Shown: positions 38,745-47,513 of the stretch, piece after piece
Layout: every line of letters begins with the position of its first letter
How positions within the stretch are numbered: position 1 is the first letter of the stretch
IMG/VR virus record: IMGVR_UViG_3300009502_000021
Coordinates: 1-64,000 of that record
Reading direction: 5' to 3' (one strand)
From: a virus
DNA: 64,000 nucleotides
The notes under the pieces: generated by a model
The model's database searches: none
What the model was told of the DNA's origin: nothing
Seen by the model: only the letters and a program-made list of their open reading frames with translations
Position numbers and translations under genes: made by a program

Positions 38745-38745
38745 A

Positions 38746-38922
38746 TCACTTCACCACTACGGTCATTTGAACACATTTGCTTGTTGATACAAATTCGTAA
38801 ATCTTTGGAATTTGAGTCTTAACTCGCTCGCATTCGGCCTGCGTGGCAAAGGGTGGACTGTATACGAGATCGTTGGTGCGAGCACTCCACGTCATCAACA
38901 CCCAAACGAGAGTAGTGTTCAT
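38746..38922 (-). CDS. hypothetical protein, possibly secreted
   Basis: 58 residues from the ATG at 38922; hydrophobic start (TTLVWVLMTWSA) and two later Cys, like small exported phage proteins. Confidence 0.6.
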   Translation of the reverse strand: MNTTLVWVLMTWSARTNDLVYSPPFATQAECERVKTQIPKIYEFVSTSKCVQMTVVVK

Positions 38923-38923
38923 G

Positions 38924-39325
38924 TTACGCCACCACCTCGTACGGCTTGTCCCACTTGCCCACGTGGAGGTCAACGTACCAGCCCACATCAAAGTAATCGA
39001 TCTCCGACCGACTGTTGTCGTGGTTGCCGTCGTTCAGCGCAGCAAACGCCTCGCGCAAGAACTCCTTGGCCTTGCCATTGAAGTGGTCCTGGTACCAATA
39101 CTTGTTGACGTCCAAGTACCGAAGTCCGGCCATATCCTTCATTGTCTGCGACTCACCAACCGTATTGCGGTAGTTGCCGATAAAGTCGATTGGGCCCGAC
39201 TTGAGTGTCAAGCAAAGCGTCATGCGGTTGCGCACTGCAATAGTGCCCTTCACGCCGTACTTCTTGAGCACCGCCTTAATCTGGGGTGCGAGGCGTGCCT
39301 TGAGATCCTGACTAACGTATGCCAT
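38924..39325 (-). CDS. conserved phage protein (LPD29-like)
   Basis: 133 residues from the second ATG (39325) set by GGAGG. MAYVSQDLKARLAPQIKAVL and YGVKGTIAVRN are a signature found in many phages; unknown function. Confidence 0.75.
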   Translation of the reverse strand: MAYVSQDLKARLAPQIKAVLKKYGVKGTIAVRNRMTLCLTLKSGPIDFIGNYRNTVGESQTMKDMAGLRYLDVNKYWYQDHFNGKAKEFLREAFAALNDGNHDNSRSEIDYFDVGWYVDLHVGKWDKPYEVVA

Positions 39326-39327
39326 CT

Positions 39328-39522
39328 TCATGCCCTCCGGCAATCATCATAACCAGCAACGCGAACCACATACGACTTCTGCTCCGTCTTACAAAACGGG
39401 CAGTCGAAAGTCACATGGTCCGCACCATTCATCGCTTCTTCAACATTCTTGATCTTGAAGTCCGCAGTATGCACGGGCTCGCTGCAAGTCTCGCACCAAG
39501 CCTCATAGTGTCCAGTACCCAT
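39328..39522 (-). CDS. zinc-ribbon protein
   Basis: 64 residues from the ATG at 39522 (GGAGG upstream) with CETC and CPFC pairs. Confidence 0.75.
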   Translation of the reverse strand: MGTGHYEAWCETCSEPVHTADFKIKNVEEAMNGADHVTFDCPFCKTEQKSYVVRVAGYDDCRRA

Positions 39523-39523
39523 C

Positions 39524-39676
39524 TTACTTCGCCTCCAGCGCGTCGTTGGCAATATTGTAAATGTCCGCATACGTGTCCGTGTCCGAACCACAGAGCTCGT
39601 ATGGCATATCCTTGATCTTCTGGAGTGCAGCGCGAAGCCGGGCAATTTCTTCCTTCTGCGTTTGGATCGTGTCCAT
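39524..39676 (-). CDS. small coiled-coil early protein
   Basis: 50 residues starting MDTIQTQKEEIARLRAAL, with AAGGA before the ATG at 39676. A second in-frame ATG at 39697 lies exactly 6 nt after the -10 box and would add seven residues. Confidence 0.65.
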   Translation of the reverse strand: MDTIQTQKEEIARLRAALQKIKDMPYELCGSDTDTYADIYNIANDALEAK

Positions 39677-39703
39677 CGTCTTTTCCTTACTGTCCATGCT
39701 CGT

Positions 39704-39732
39704 AGTATACCCGATTTGGACAAAGAAATCAA
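39704..39732 (-). promoter_or_regulatory. sigma70 promoter
   Basis: TTGATT, 17 nt, TATACT on the minus strand, with a partial match to the conserved upstream block. Confidence 0.75.
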
Positions 39733-39760
39733 CTACTAAATGTTCAAAAGAATCAACGAC

Positions 39761-39946
39761 TTATTTGGATTCTACGGTTGTTTTGGCAGCGTTTCTACGC
39801 AATTCTTCAATTGCAGCATGGAATTTGGCCAGGGTATCTTCCCCAACTTGTACACCGGCTCGCGGATCGGTCGAATCAATTGTCAAAGTGGGCTCTTTAC
39901 TAGATCCCGTCTTTGGCTTGGCGTGATAGTCATAATATGTGCTCAT
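39761..39946 (-). CDS. hypothetical protein
   Basis: 61 residues, charged, no family recognised. Confidence 0.6.
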   Translation of the reverse strand: MSTYYDYHAKPKTGSSKEPTLTIDSTDPRAGVQVGEDTLAKFHAAIEELRRNAAKTTVESK

Positions 39947-39969
39947 GCAAAATCTCTCAAAATAAACAG

Positions 39970-40090
39970 GATGGCTGAGTTTTACTGACTCAGCAACAGA
40001 TTCGGTTACTGCCGACCAGTGTTGACGATATAGCCTGTCTCGCGACAGTCGTCACATCAACGCGTCAGTATTTGGTTTGCTGAACTCATC
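39970..40090 (-). ncRNA. structured intergenic stretch
   Basis: Three inverted repeats without a gene: GCTGAGT/ACTCAGC with a 7-nt loop, CTGTC/GACAG with a 4-nt loop, and TGACG/CGTCA around the latter. Possibly a leader or small RNA. Confidence 0.4.
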
Positions 40091-40106
40091 CTTAGTTTTT
40101 TACTTA

Positions 40107-40904
40107 TCAACTATTCATCCACAATCCAAATATTGACCAGAAATCTTTTGGATAGCTTCTGAAACTAACATTGTCGACATCCAATAATGCACCCGAGTAT
40201 AAATCAATCTTGTTCGCTCTGCGGAAATCAATTGTAGTCGGATTTTTGTTTTCCGGCACATTCAATTCCTGGTGGGCAAAACTTTCAATTTTACTAATCG
40301 TATCCCCGGCAATACCAAAGTTCGAAAGGTGCCACCCACTGTTTAGTAACTGTTCTCTAGAATCCCATGTATGACGCAAATTGGTCAACGTCATGTACCT
40401 TAGATCCTGCACCCTTGCTGCAAATGGTCCGTTCCAAGCATTCTTGCCGGCCCATAGAAGATTGTAGTGCAGCAATACCATCGACAAGGAAATAGGGATT
40501 CCCATAGTCTTGAGTTTGGAGATTATATCCCTGTTTGGAATTTCATCGAGATCCGAACATATCACAATATCGCTATCTTCGAAGAACTTGAGTGTCTCCA
40601 TGGCAAAGTTGCGCTGGTCGTATTCCAACTGCCAATATGGCGACTGTGGATCGTACCCCGAACAAACATATCCATCGAACTGATATTGGTGCTGCTGAAC
40701 AATGTATGGCGTATAGATAATCTTGTCTCTATACGGTTCAAACATCTTGTAGTTTGCCAGATAGTTCAATTGCTTTACTTTACCCGAAAAGGTATAGTTA
40801 CTCTCTACGATTACGAATTTGTCAACGTAATCGTAGAGGTATTTGAGCCGCTTTTCTAAAAGAACTAACTCGTTATTGAGTAGTGTGCAATCAATAACAC
40901 TCAT
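40107..40904 (-). CDS. glycosyltransferase, GT17-like
   Basis: 265 residues from the ATG at 40904. DCTLLNNELVLLEKRLKYLY, FVIVESNYTFSGK and DIVICSDLDEIPN match the GT17 family (MGAT3-like N-acetylglucosaminyltransferases); SDLDEIP is the metal/nucleotide-binding DxD. Likely to glycosylate a surface polysaccharide or virion protein. Confidence 0.85.
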   Translation of the reverse strand: MSVIDCTLLNNELVLLEKRLKYLYDYVDKFVIVESNYTFSGKVKQLNYLANYKMFEPYRDKIIYTPYIVQQHQYQFDGYVCSGYDPQSPYWQLEYDQRNFAMETLKFFEDSDIVICSDLDEIPNRDIISKLKTMGIPISLSMVLLHYNLLWAGKNAWNGPFAARVQDLRYMTLTNLRHTWDSREQLLNSGWHLSNFGIAGDTISKIESFAHQELNVPENKNPTTIDFRRANKIDLYSGALLDVDNVSFRSYPKDFWSIFGLWMNS

Positions 40905-41203
40905 TCTTCCACCGGAACGTACACTTCGCGGCATTCGCGACGAACGTGTTCGTAGCCATTGTAGTCATAAAACACTACATCGCGGCATTCCATTACACGA
41001 CGCATCGGTGGCTGATATTCCCGACTGCGCTCGGATTCGTGTACAATGATGCCACCAAGGATAGCACCACCAATTAGCCAGCCGAGATCGTGTCCATGAC
41101 GTTCACCATGAAACTCCCTGTGCTCGCCACGATGTTCGTCGGCTTTCACCACACCCGAAAATGTGAATGCTGCCAACATAACCGCAAGTAAAATTTTCTT
41201 CAT
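40901..41203 (-). CDS. exported His-rich protein
   Basis: 100 residues: Sec signal peptide (cut after VKA), a His/Glu/Arg-rich stretch, a Gly-rich hydrophobic helix (WLIGGAILGGIIV) and a charged tail with two Cys. May sit in the envelope and bind metal. AGGAG precedes the start. Confidence 0.75.
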   Translation of the reverse strand: MKKILLAVMLAAFTFSGVVKADEHRGEHREFHGERHGHDLGWLIGGAILGGIIVHESERSREYQPPMRRVMECRDVVFYDYNGYEHVRRECREVYVPVEE

Positions 41204-41211
41204 AAAAACTC

Positions 41212-42045
41212 CTATACTGTAAATGTAAACGCCGGCTCAAACGTCTCGTTGACTTGATATCCAGCGTATCCGCGTGGATTGCACATCACCCTGCAATCTC
41301 CAATCGGGTAGTCCATACTGTCATGAACATGCCCATGCACCCAATGCGTAATCTGCTTGTGGTTTAGAATAAATTCCGACAACTCGGTGATGTACGCATA
41401 GTTGGTCAAATTTTCACCCTTACCCCAAACTGGATGACTTGATTCCATTGATGGCGCGTGGTGCGACATCACAATGAATTGATCGTCGGCGTGTTGATGC
41501 AACGCATCCGTTAGCCGCGCCATAGCAGCACGATGGAACCCAACCGTATCCAATGGTGTCATTCGACGCTTGCGTGACCCATATGGTCCGTTTAGCGCCG
41601 CAAGATCCGGATACCGTTCGATAACGTGAAAATCACTCATGTAGTTGTCCACGGCCTTTTTAACGAACCAATCATCGTTTCGGAGATCGGTCCACATTGT
41701 GGCACCAAACACACGAAGCCCGGGACGCAATACAGCATCCTGACTTTGCAGCAAGGTGACATTTGTACCTTTGAGGAAGTCCCTAAGAATTGTCTCACAA
41801 TCCTCATAGTACCCGTGATAGTATTCGTGGTTGCCGGGCGTGTAGAAAACGCGCTCATACTTGTCGCATTCCTCAAAGAAGAATTGCTTGCATACTCGCT
41901 GGTGGTTACGCGCTTCTGCATCGGTGCGAAGTGGTCGTAGAAAGTCTGCAACGCAAATGTCACCTGCGAGCAGTAAAGTTTCACCACCCGGAAGTTCAAT
42001 TGGTTCGAACTCAAGATGGAGATCATCCAAAAGCGAAATGTTCAT
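41212..42045 (-). CDS. calcineurin-like metallophosphoesterase
   Basis: 277 residues with DDLHLEF, LLAGDICV, YTPGNHEYY, VMSHHAP and VHGHVHDSMDY. The first motif has Leu-Asp-Asp for the usual SDxH start. Distinct from the one at 10052-10648. Substrate unknown. Confidence 0.87.
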   Translation of the reverse strand: MNISLLDDLHLEFEPIELPGGETLLLAGDICVADFLRPLRTDAEARNHQRVCKQFFFEECDKYERVFYTPGNHEYYHGYYEDCETILRDFLKGTNVTLLQSQDAVLRPGLRVFGATMWTDLRNDDWFVKKAVDNYMSDFHVIERYPDLAALNGPYGSRKRRMTPLDTVGFHRAAMARLTDALHQHADDQFIVMSHHAPSMESSHPVWGKGENLTNYAYITELSEFILNHKQITHWVHGHVHDSMDYPIGDCRVMCNPRGYAGYQVNETFEPAFTFTV

Positions 42046-42073
42046 GCGATTCCCAAAGTATTATCAACAGCAC

Positions 42074-42103
42074 ATTATATAACACTTTGACACAGGGTGT
42101 CAA
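42074..42103 (-). promoter_or_regulatory. sigma70 promoter with inverted repeat
   Basis: TTGACA, 18 nt, TATAAT. The -35 box is one arm of a TTGACAC/GTGTCAA palindrome with a 3-nt centre, a possible operator. Confidence 0.75.
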
Positions 42104-42106
42104 GTA

Positions 42107-42751
42107 TTACTTGCTGATGTTGCGCCTTGCCTTTTGGTCGGCTATCCATTTTGTAGCAGCCGGACGATTTGGGGGCGTGCGGACAAACTTGTCCAATTCT
42201 TTTCCGTAATAAGACAGATCTGGATACTCCTCACCGCTGTTGTCCACGATGAGTAGCTTGTTGCCAAATATGCGCTGAAGATCGCCCAAGTTGTCATTGA
42301 CCTCTTGGTGCATCTGTTTCACCAAACTCGGATCAACTCTTCTGGTGCGGAGCTCGTTGCGGGTGATTGCGGTCTTGAGGTCGGTGTTAACGAAAATGGC
42401 CATTGTCTCATAACCCAAATCTTCGAGTAATTTTTTGGTTTGCTTCAAACGATCGATCTTGCGACCGGTACCATCGATAATCATACCCAATCGATGTTGT
42501 AAAAAGAGTTCAAATCTCTTGTCGGTTTTGTTACCGGCGTGCCAATATAGTTCCTTGGCGTAGTTACCGGTGATACCGGCTTTGGACATGAGTAGGGTAT
42601 AGAAACGATCAATATCAACTGTACGCAACCCGGTGCCACCAAGTAGCTTATTGGCTATGGTTGTCTTACCCGATCCCGGACCACCAAGAGTAAACACGGC
42701 CTTGAATATGCCCGGATCATTTATACCTTCGATTAAGTTAGCCCCAGTCAT
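42107..42751 (-). CDS. P-loop kinase, zeta-toxin-like
   Basis: 214 residues from the ATG at 42751. Walker A TLGGPGSGKTT, DIDRFYTLL in the Asp position used by zeta/PNK-type kinases, LGMIIDGTGRKIDR and ELRTRRVDP (lid Arg). It overlaps the last ART-like gene by 14 nt, so it belongs to that operon. Zeta toxins phosphorylate nucleotide sugars; the substrate here is unknown. Confidence 0.78.
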   Translation of the reverse strand: MTGANLIEGINDPGIFKAVFTLGGPGSGKTTIANKLLGGTGLRTVDIDRFYTLLMSKAGITGNYAKELYWHAGNKTDKRFELFLQHRLGMIIDGTGRKIDRLKQTKKLLEDLGYETMAIFVNTDLKTAITRNELRTRRVDPSLVKQMHQEVNDNLGDLQRIFGNKLLIVDNSGEEYPDLSYYGKELDKFVRTPPNRPAATKWIADQKARRNISK

Positions 42752-43658
42752 CATAGTCATCCATCCAGTCAATAAAATTTGCGTCCGGTTTCCCACCATT
42801 AAGCATTGGAATAATCATATCGTCGTACATAGAATCGTCAATGTATATAGCCGAATTGCACTGAATCATAATTTCGTGCCCGGATTTAATTGCCTTAGGC
42901 AAACCCATATCAACCAAGATGTACTTCTTAACTGCTGGCACACTAAAGAATTCTTCGCCGGGCAACTTGCGCATCTTGGCGGCTTCTCTTCTATAATATA
43001 GTTGTCGGGTATCTAACCATCTTCTCTTATTGGCTTGTTTGGAAAAATTCTTGAGTTCCTGGAAATATTTTTTGGCATTGGGATCTTTTTCCCGTCGGGC
43101 TTTTGTGGCCTTGTCGTCGAGCTTGTCAATTAACGCCATATACTCGTCGCGTGCCGCGCGGAAATCATCGTCGGCCTTTAGATACACTTTGGCAATTTTT
43201 GAATTTAAGAAATAGTTCCAGGCACCCATCTCGGTTGAATCATTGGTCCAATCGCGCCACCGTGTGTTCCATGTGTAATGGAACTTACCCTGTGGGATTA
43301 CTACCCATGTTTTCCCAAATGTTTCTGCTAGAGATTCGTCGCCGGTAACAAACATTGAATTGTTTCTATTGGCAATACCCCCAGCAACTGCAATCAGTTT
43401 ATTGAACATTTCGTGCTGTGAGGCATCGGAATCTTTTGGCCTACGATTGTCACGAACTGCACGAATATATGCATAGTTATTATCACCAGCATCCGAACCG
43501 CGATACACTCCTATCTTTCCATTATCTGTTTGATTCAACCATGGACGGGCAGTTTTTTTGATCAACGCAACAAGTTTGGATGCGGCTTCGTGAGCTTTCT
43601 TTTTTGTAAGGCCACCAATAACCTTCTGCGGAGCGTAGCTGATTTCGTTGAGCTTCAT
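42738..43658 (-). CDS. ADP-ribosyltransferase-like protein (tandem copy 4)
   Basis: 306 residues. N-terminus MKLNEISYAPQ; R motif IGVYRGSDAG; a conserved R-D-x-R-x-P-x-D linker; S motif NRNNSMFVTGDES; a VVIPQGKFHYTW strand; and GHEIMIQCNSAIYI with the presumed catalytic Glu. A lysine-rich helical insert lies at about 145-215. A late box (GCTAAATA) ends 5 nt before the ATG. Of the usual ExE, only the second Glu is present. Confidence 0.72.
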   Translation of the reverse strand: MKLNEISYAPQKVIGGLTKKKAHEAASKLVALIKKTARPWLNQTDNGKIGVYRGSDAGDNNYAYIRAVRDNRRPKDSDASQHEMFNKLIAVAGGIANRNNSMFVTGDESLAETFGKTWVVIPQGKFHYTWNTRWRDWTNDSTEMGAWNYFLNSKIAKVYLKADDDFRAARDEYMALIDKLDDKATKARREKDPNAKKYFQELKNFSKQANKRRWLDTRQLYYRREAAKMRKLPGEEFFSVPAVKKYILVDMGLPKAIKSGHEIMIQCNSAIYIDDSMYDDMIIPMLNGGKPDANFIDWMDDYDDWG

Positions 43659-43662
43659 GTTA

Positions 43663-44388
43663 TTATTTAGCTTTACCCGTCAACAACGGTTGCACATAGT
43701 CTTTGTAAAAATATGCATTGATGAACAGCGTTTTTTCACACTTCACCATAATTTCGGTGCCCTTCTTAAGAGCAACAGATAGTCCAGTGTCGGCCTGTAT
43801 TACCTTGGGGACTTTCTTTGGATCATAATTCTTGGCCTGTAATGTTAGTTTCTCTAACATTGCCGATAATTCGAACGGACCCAATGGTTTTTTATAAATT
43901 GTCTTTACAATTGCCGGGTTCAAAAAACTAATCAACTTATCGTACTTCAGTTTGTTCGTCCAATCCTTTGCTACTGGGGACCAAGTATAATTGTATGCAC
44001 CCAAAGGAATTACCACAAATATATTTCCGTAGAATCCAGCCATTGTGTGATCCGAGGTAAGAAATATACTGTTTGATCTATTGGCTATACCACCACCGGC
44101 GGCAATCAAAGCATTAAATGCCTTATGTCTAAATGATCCAGTATCCCGGGGTTTACGGTCGAGTCGTGTTTTTCGAACAAATGCCACCGGGACCTCGTCA
44201 TTAAAGTGTACGCCACGGTACACGCGCACCCCCTTAGTAGCCTCGAACCAAATGCTACCTTGCTTTAAAATTTGGGCTGCAATGAGTTCGGCCTTGCGTT
44301 CTATATCTTCGTGTTTAAGGGGGTTTGTTACTTGTTTTAGGCCATATGGACCCTTGGCAGTTGTTGGTGATATTTCATTAATTTTCAT
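43663..44388 (-). CDS. ADP-ribosyltransferase-like protein (tandem copy 3)
   Basis: 241 residues. N-terminus MKINEISPTTAKGP; R motif VRVYRGVHFND; VAFVRKTRLDRKPRD; S motif NRSNSIFLTSDHT; VVIPLGAYNYTWSP; and GTEIMVKCEKTLFINAYFY. The shortest intact member, it probably represents the bare domain. ATGA coupling with copy 2. Confidence 0.72.
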   Translation of the reverse strand: MKINEISPTTAKGPYGLKQVTNPLKHEDIERKAELIAAQILKQGSIWFEATKGVRVYRGVHFNDEVPVAFVRKTRLDRKPRDTGSFRHKAFNALIAAGGGIANRSNSIFLTSDHTMAGFYGNIFVVIPLGAYNYTWSPVAKDWTNKLKYDKLISFLNPAIVKTIYKKPLGPFELSAMLEKLTLQAKNYDPKKVPKVIQADTGLSVALKKGTEIMVKCEKTLFINAYFYKDYVQPLLTGKAK

Positions 44389-45133
44389 ACTGCGGACCTT
44401 CGTAATTCGGCTTGCACCCCGGCGGTTTTATACATTTCTTCGGAGACATACACCGCAGCATCACACTTGATCATTACTTCGTGATTGGTGTGTAAAGCAT
44501 TTTGCAGGCCGGTGTTAATATCAAAAAGGTTTTTAACTTTAGCCAGGTCATATGTCTTTGGATCGTCAAGTGGGGCCAAATATATGTAGCCACCATGACT
44601 GTGCTTCTCGACAAAACGCTTCTTTGTATACCTTGCAAGCTCGTCGGCTTTCAACATGAGAAGATCTTCATATGGTGGGCTCCACGCATATTCAAAATTA
44701 CCAATTGGGAAGATGGCATACCTATCACCGTAATAACCAGCGGAGCCATAGTCACCAACAAATATGCTATTCGACCGAGTAACTGGCGATTTGATTAACG
44801 ATAGCATTGCATTAAAGGCATTGTGCATTTCCATCGATGATCCAAGTGGCAGTCTATCCGGTCTAGTCTTTCTGACAAAGACATGACCAGTTGGCCTTGT
44901 GTATTAATACCACGCCATGCAGTAACACCGCCGCTGCCGCCGTTACCGGTTAATTTGATCCAACGTGCGCAATGTGTTCGCAAATAATGTACCACCAAAC
45001 CAGCATAGTGACTCAATGGCAGTGAGGGATCAAAATCTATTTCTGGAACGGACTGTGGCTTATATGGTGTGGAGTCTGTGGCCTTCTTGGCTCTCTCGAT
45101 TGGGCCGTCTTCAAATAGTTCCATTATCTTCAC
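44385..45133 (-). pseudogene. ADP-ribosyltransferase-like gene with frameshift (tandem copy 2)
   Basis: The start MKIMELFEDGP is the closest match here to the T4 Alt leader. The first frame runs through the R motif AWRGINTQG; the family continuation (HVFVRKTRPDRLP) lies in another frame, and from there RSNSIFVGDYGS, AIFPIGNFEYAWSP and NHEVMIKCDAAVYV are intact. Comparison with copies 1 and 3 suggests one missing base near 44889-44895. No slippery heptamer is seen, so a mutation or sequence error is likelier than programmed shifting. Confidence 0.7.
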
Positions 45134-46011
45134 AGTATCAAATCTCTTACATATTGACCATAAAAGGTTTTGTTGATGTACAAAATATCCGATCCGGAAA
45201 TCATAACCTCGTGCCTACTCTGAATAGCATCGGCAAGGTAACGGTCGACAATAATGGATTGCTTGAGTTTATCCAAGTCATATACTTCGGGCTTTAAAAT
45301 GTTCGGCGAATCATAATTCAAACTTGCCATTGCCCTAGCAATTTCGACACCCCTTGGTCCTTTAAGGTTCTCGATATCTTTCTTAAGATTGTTAATGCGG
45401 TTTATCGACGGGCCGCCGGCGTACTGTATGCGCTCTAATTCCCTAGAATATTTTGCAATCTCGATTTCAATCCATTCTTGCACCTCTTCATCGCTCATCT
45501 CTTTATATTCTGGTTTCATCAGATGTCGCATCTGAGTATTCTTGAAGTTAATGGTCCAGTCATCAAAATATGGACTCCATGTATAATGGAAATTGCCAAT
45601 TGGGAATACTGTGAACGTATCACCATATTCGGTTGTTGATACTGTGCTGCTGGTGCAAAATGCCGCGTTGGATCTGTTGGCTGTACCACCGGCTAGCTTG
45701 ATGAGCATGTTGAATGCATTGTGTCTGAATTTTTCAGTATCGCGGGGTTCACGATCTGTTCTAACATCCCGAATGAACGCAACTGCACCACCAGTGTGTC
45801 GCACACCACGATATAGTGTTTGATCATGCGGATTGACATCGGCGAGATATGGTTTGCAATTTTTGTTAATGAATGCTGCAAGGCCCGCTGCTACCTTCTG
45901 GGCATCTTCGAAGTGCATAAGGCGGTTAATGCCGACAAGCAAGTCGTCGGCAAACGGGACTCCGGGTACAGCCTTGTTTTCGGCTTCTATTAAGAATTCC
46001 GAGGCTCTCAT
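45130..46011 (-). CDS. ADP-ribosyltransferase-like protein (tandem copy 1)
   Basis: 293 residues. N-terminus MRASEFLIEAENK, where LIE/A fits a prohead-protease site; R motif TLYRGVRHTGG; AFIRDVRTDREPRD; S motif NRSNAAFCTSSTV; TVFPIGNFHYTWSP; a helical insert; RHEVMISGSDILYI. First gene of the coupled set of four plus the kinase. Confidence 0.73.
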   Translation of the reverse strand: MRASEFLIEAENKAVPGVPFADDLLVGINRLMHFEDAQKVAAGLAAFINKNCKPYLADVNPHDQTLYRGVRHTGGAVAFIRDVRTDREPRDTEKFRHNAFNMLIKLAGGTANRSNAAFCTSSTVSTTEYGDTFTVFPIGNFHYTWSPYFDDWTINFKNTQMRHLMKPEYKEMSDEEVQEWIEIEIAKYSRELERIQYAGGPSINRINNLKKDIENLKGPRGVEIARAMASLNYDSPNILKPEVYDLDKLKQSIIVDRYLADAIQSRHEVMISGSDILYINKTFYGQYVRDLIL

Positions 46012-46026
46012 TCAAGAACCCCAAAA

Positions 46027-46350
46027 TTAGCGGCGGCGCTTCCTTGTGGGTCCAACTGCCCAAAATTGGCGGGATCCTGCACTGCGCGACATTGGATCTC
46101 TTGTGAGTTTGATACCTGCATCATTCTTTATCTCAGTTCTTTTATTTACCACTTTCTTCTTCTTGAACTGTGCTAAAGACTTTGCTTCCGCGAGCGTTTT
46201 GATCGGGTGATTGTTGAGGTAAACTTCCCCAAGCACCATGCCCCATTGTCCGTGCAATGTTTCAACACTCCAGCCAGTGAAATTGAATACCTCAATTTTG
46301 GCTGCTTCGAGCATTGCCCGCAAATCAACGAGACAGTTGATTCCCTTCAT
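46027..46350 (-). CDS. hypothetical basic protein
   Basis: 107 residues: a folded N-terminal half with YLNNHPIKTLAEAKSLAQFK and a basic C-terminus ending TRKRRR. Could bind nucleic acid. Confidence 0.7.
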   Translation of the reverse strand: MKGINCLVDLRAMLEAAKIEVFNFTGWSVETLHGQWGMVLGEVYLNNHPIKTLAEAKSLAQFKKKKVVNKRTEIKNDAGIKLTRDPMSRSAGSRQFWAVGPTRKRRR

Positions 46351-46352
46351 AG

Positions 46353-46574
46353 CTAGATATTTCTATCCTTGTTGAGATAGTAGTTGAGCAGCATATCACG
46401 GCACATTGTTGCTGCCGAAGCATATGGCTGCATCACAATAAATGGGCACGGTTCGCCCCATCCACCGGAAGTAAGAAAGAACTTGACCTTCCTTCGATGT
46501 TCCTTGTTGTTCGGGTCAAACATAACCGTGTTCGTGGCTCTATACATATGAAATGGTTTCAACACTGCGTTCAT
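46353..46574 (-). CDS. hypothetical early protein
   Basis: 73 residues, no family recognised; follows the promoter at 46609-46637. Confidence 0.66.
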   Translation of the reverse strand: MNAVLKPFHMYRATNTVMFDPNNKEHRRKVKFFLTSGGWGEPCPFIVMQPYASAATMCRDMLLNYYLNKDRNI

Positions 46575-46608
46575 TGGACATTGTATCCGTATTGCTTAAC
46601 ACTTTCGT

Positions 46609-46637
46609 ACTATAGCAGGAAAATTGGATACTGTCAA
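46609..46637 (-). promoter_or_regulatory. sigma70 promoter
   Basis: TTGACA, 17 nt, TATAGT on the minus strand, inside the end of the next gene. Confidence 0.8.
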
Positions 46638-46855
46638 TGAATTCGGTTCATCAACCGGGCAAGCGCCAATTCTCCCTGAATTTCGTTGTCCTCTGTCAAC
46701 CGTAATACTATGTTAAATTGATCGGACGGGATTTCTTCCTCGTCGATGCCCATAAGCATCATCAACTCACCGCTCGAAATCGACTCAACTCCCTGCATCT
46801 TAAGTTGATACAGCACCGATAAAATTTGGTCGTTTGTTTCGTCTCGGTCGGTCAT
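46634..46855 (-). CDS. hypothetical protein
   Basis: 73 residues, acidic and helical, ATGA-coupled to the paralogue run upstream. Confidence 0.68.
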   Translation of the reverse strand: MTDRDETNDQILSVLYQLKMQGVESISSGELMMLMGIDEEEIPSDQFNIVLRLTEDNEIQGELALARLMNRIH

Positions 46856-47184
46856 GTAAGTTCATCTCCTGTGAAAGAACGCTCGGATAAGCGGCAGCGG
46901 ATAATAAAATGGGATGCACGATCCTTCTTGGCGCTTGAATAATATTTACCAAAGCGATCCAACTTAAACCACCTAAGTCGAACGGGGAAGATCTTAGCAA
47001 TCTCCTTGGCATTGCGATGGTTTTCCGGTGTATATTTAATCGGCTTGGTATTCCAAATCTGTGTTGGATCACTCCAAATTTTCTCCTCAGCCTCATTGCG
47101 CAAGCATTGGTTCAACCACTCTTGCTGTTCGGGTGTGAGTAGTAGGAAACGAGATGATGGATCGGAGATGGATACTTCAATCAT
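46852..47184 (-). CDS. FLRF-family protein, copy 4
   Basis: 110 residues opening with SSRFLLLTPEQQEWLNQCL, the block shared by four adjacent genes (F-x-LLT-x-x-Q-x-x-WLN). A basic C-terminal half follows. Function unknown. Confidence 0.74.
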   Translation of the reverse strand: MIEVSISDPSSRFLLLTPEQQEWLNQCLRNEAEEKIWSDPTQIWNTKPIKYTPENHRNAKEIAKIFPVRLRWFKLDRFGKYYSSAKKDRASHFIIRCRLSERSFTGDELT

Positions 47185-47513
47185 AGTTTAAAGGATTTTA
47201 AAATCTCTTTCAAAACCATCTCATCGATTTCTTTCTGAATCTCTTCGGACATTATAGCTGTTACCTCGGCCTCGAGATCAATTTCGTCGCTGCGCCGGAA
47301 CGAAAACGCCGGTTTTTCGTAATTATGTTTTACGAGCACATCAAAATATCTATTGATGCGGTCAAATATTTCTAGATTTTCGGCTGTACTCGAAATCCAC
47401 AATACACGATCGTATCTAGATATATGCATATCCAGCCAATGGTTCTGCTCAGTGGTGAGCAGTGTAAAGCGGACCATCTTGTTATCGACAGAATACCGGT
47501 TTTCTTCGTTCAT
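47181..47513 (-). CDS. FLRF-family protein, copy 3
   Basis: 110 residues with MVRFTLLTTEQNHWLDMHI near the start and an acidic helical tail. ATGA coupling on both sides. Confidence 0.74.
   Translation of the reverse strand: MNEENRYSVDNKMVRFTLLTTEQNHWLDMHISRYDRVLWISSTAENLEIFDRINRYFDVLVKHNYEKPAFSFRRSDEIDLEAEVTAIMSEEIQKEIDEMVLKEILKSFKL

Noticed and set aside
39524-39697. Leaderless start at 39697 for the coiled-coil gene
   Set aside because: Spacing to the -10 box fits, but an AAGGA-led ATG at 39676 is present and more conventional; kept as an alternative only.
44880-44910. Programmed frameshift in the ART-like copy
   Set aside because: No slippery heptamer or downstream structure was seen at the junction.
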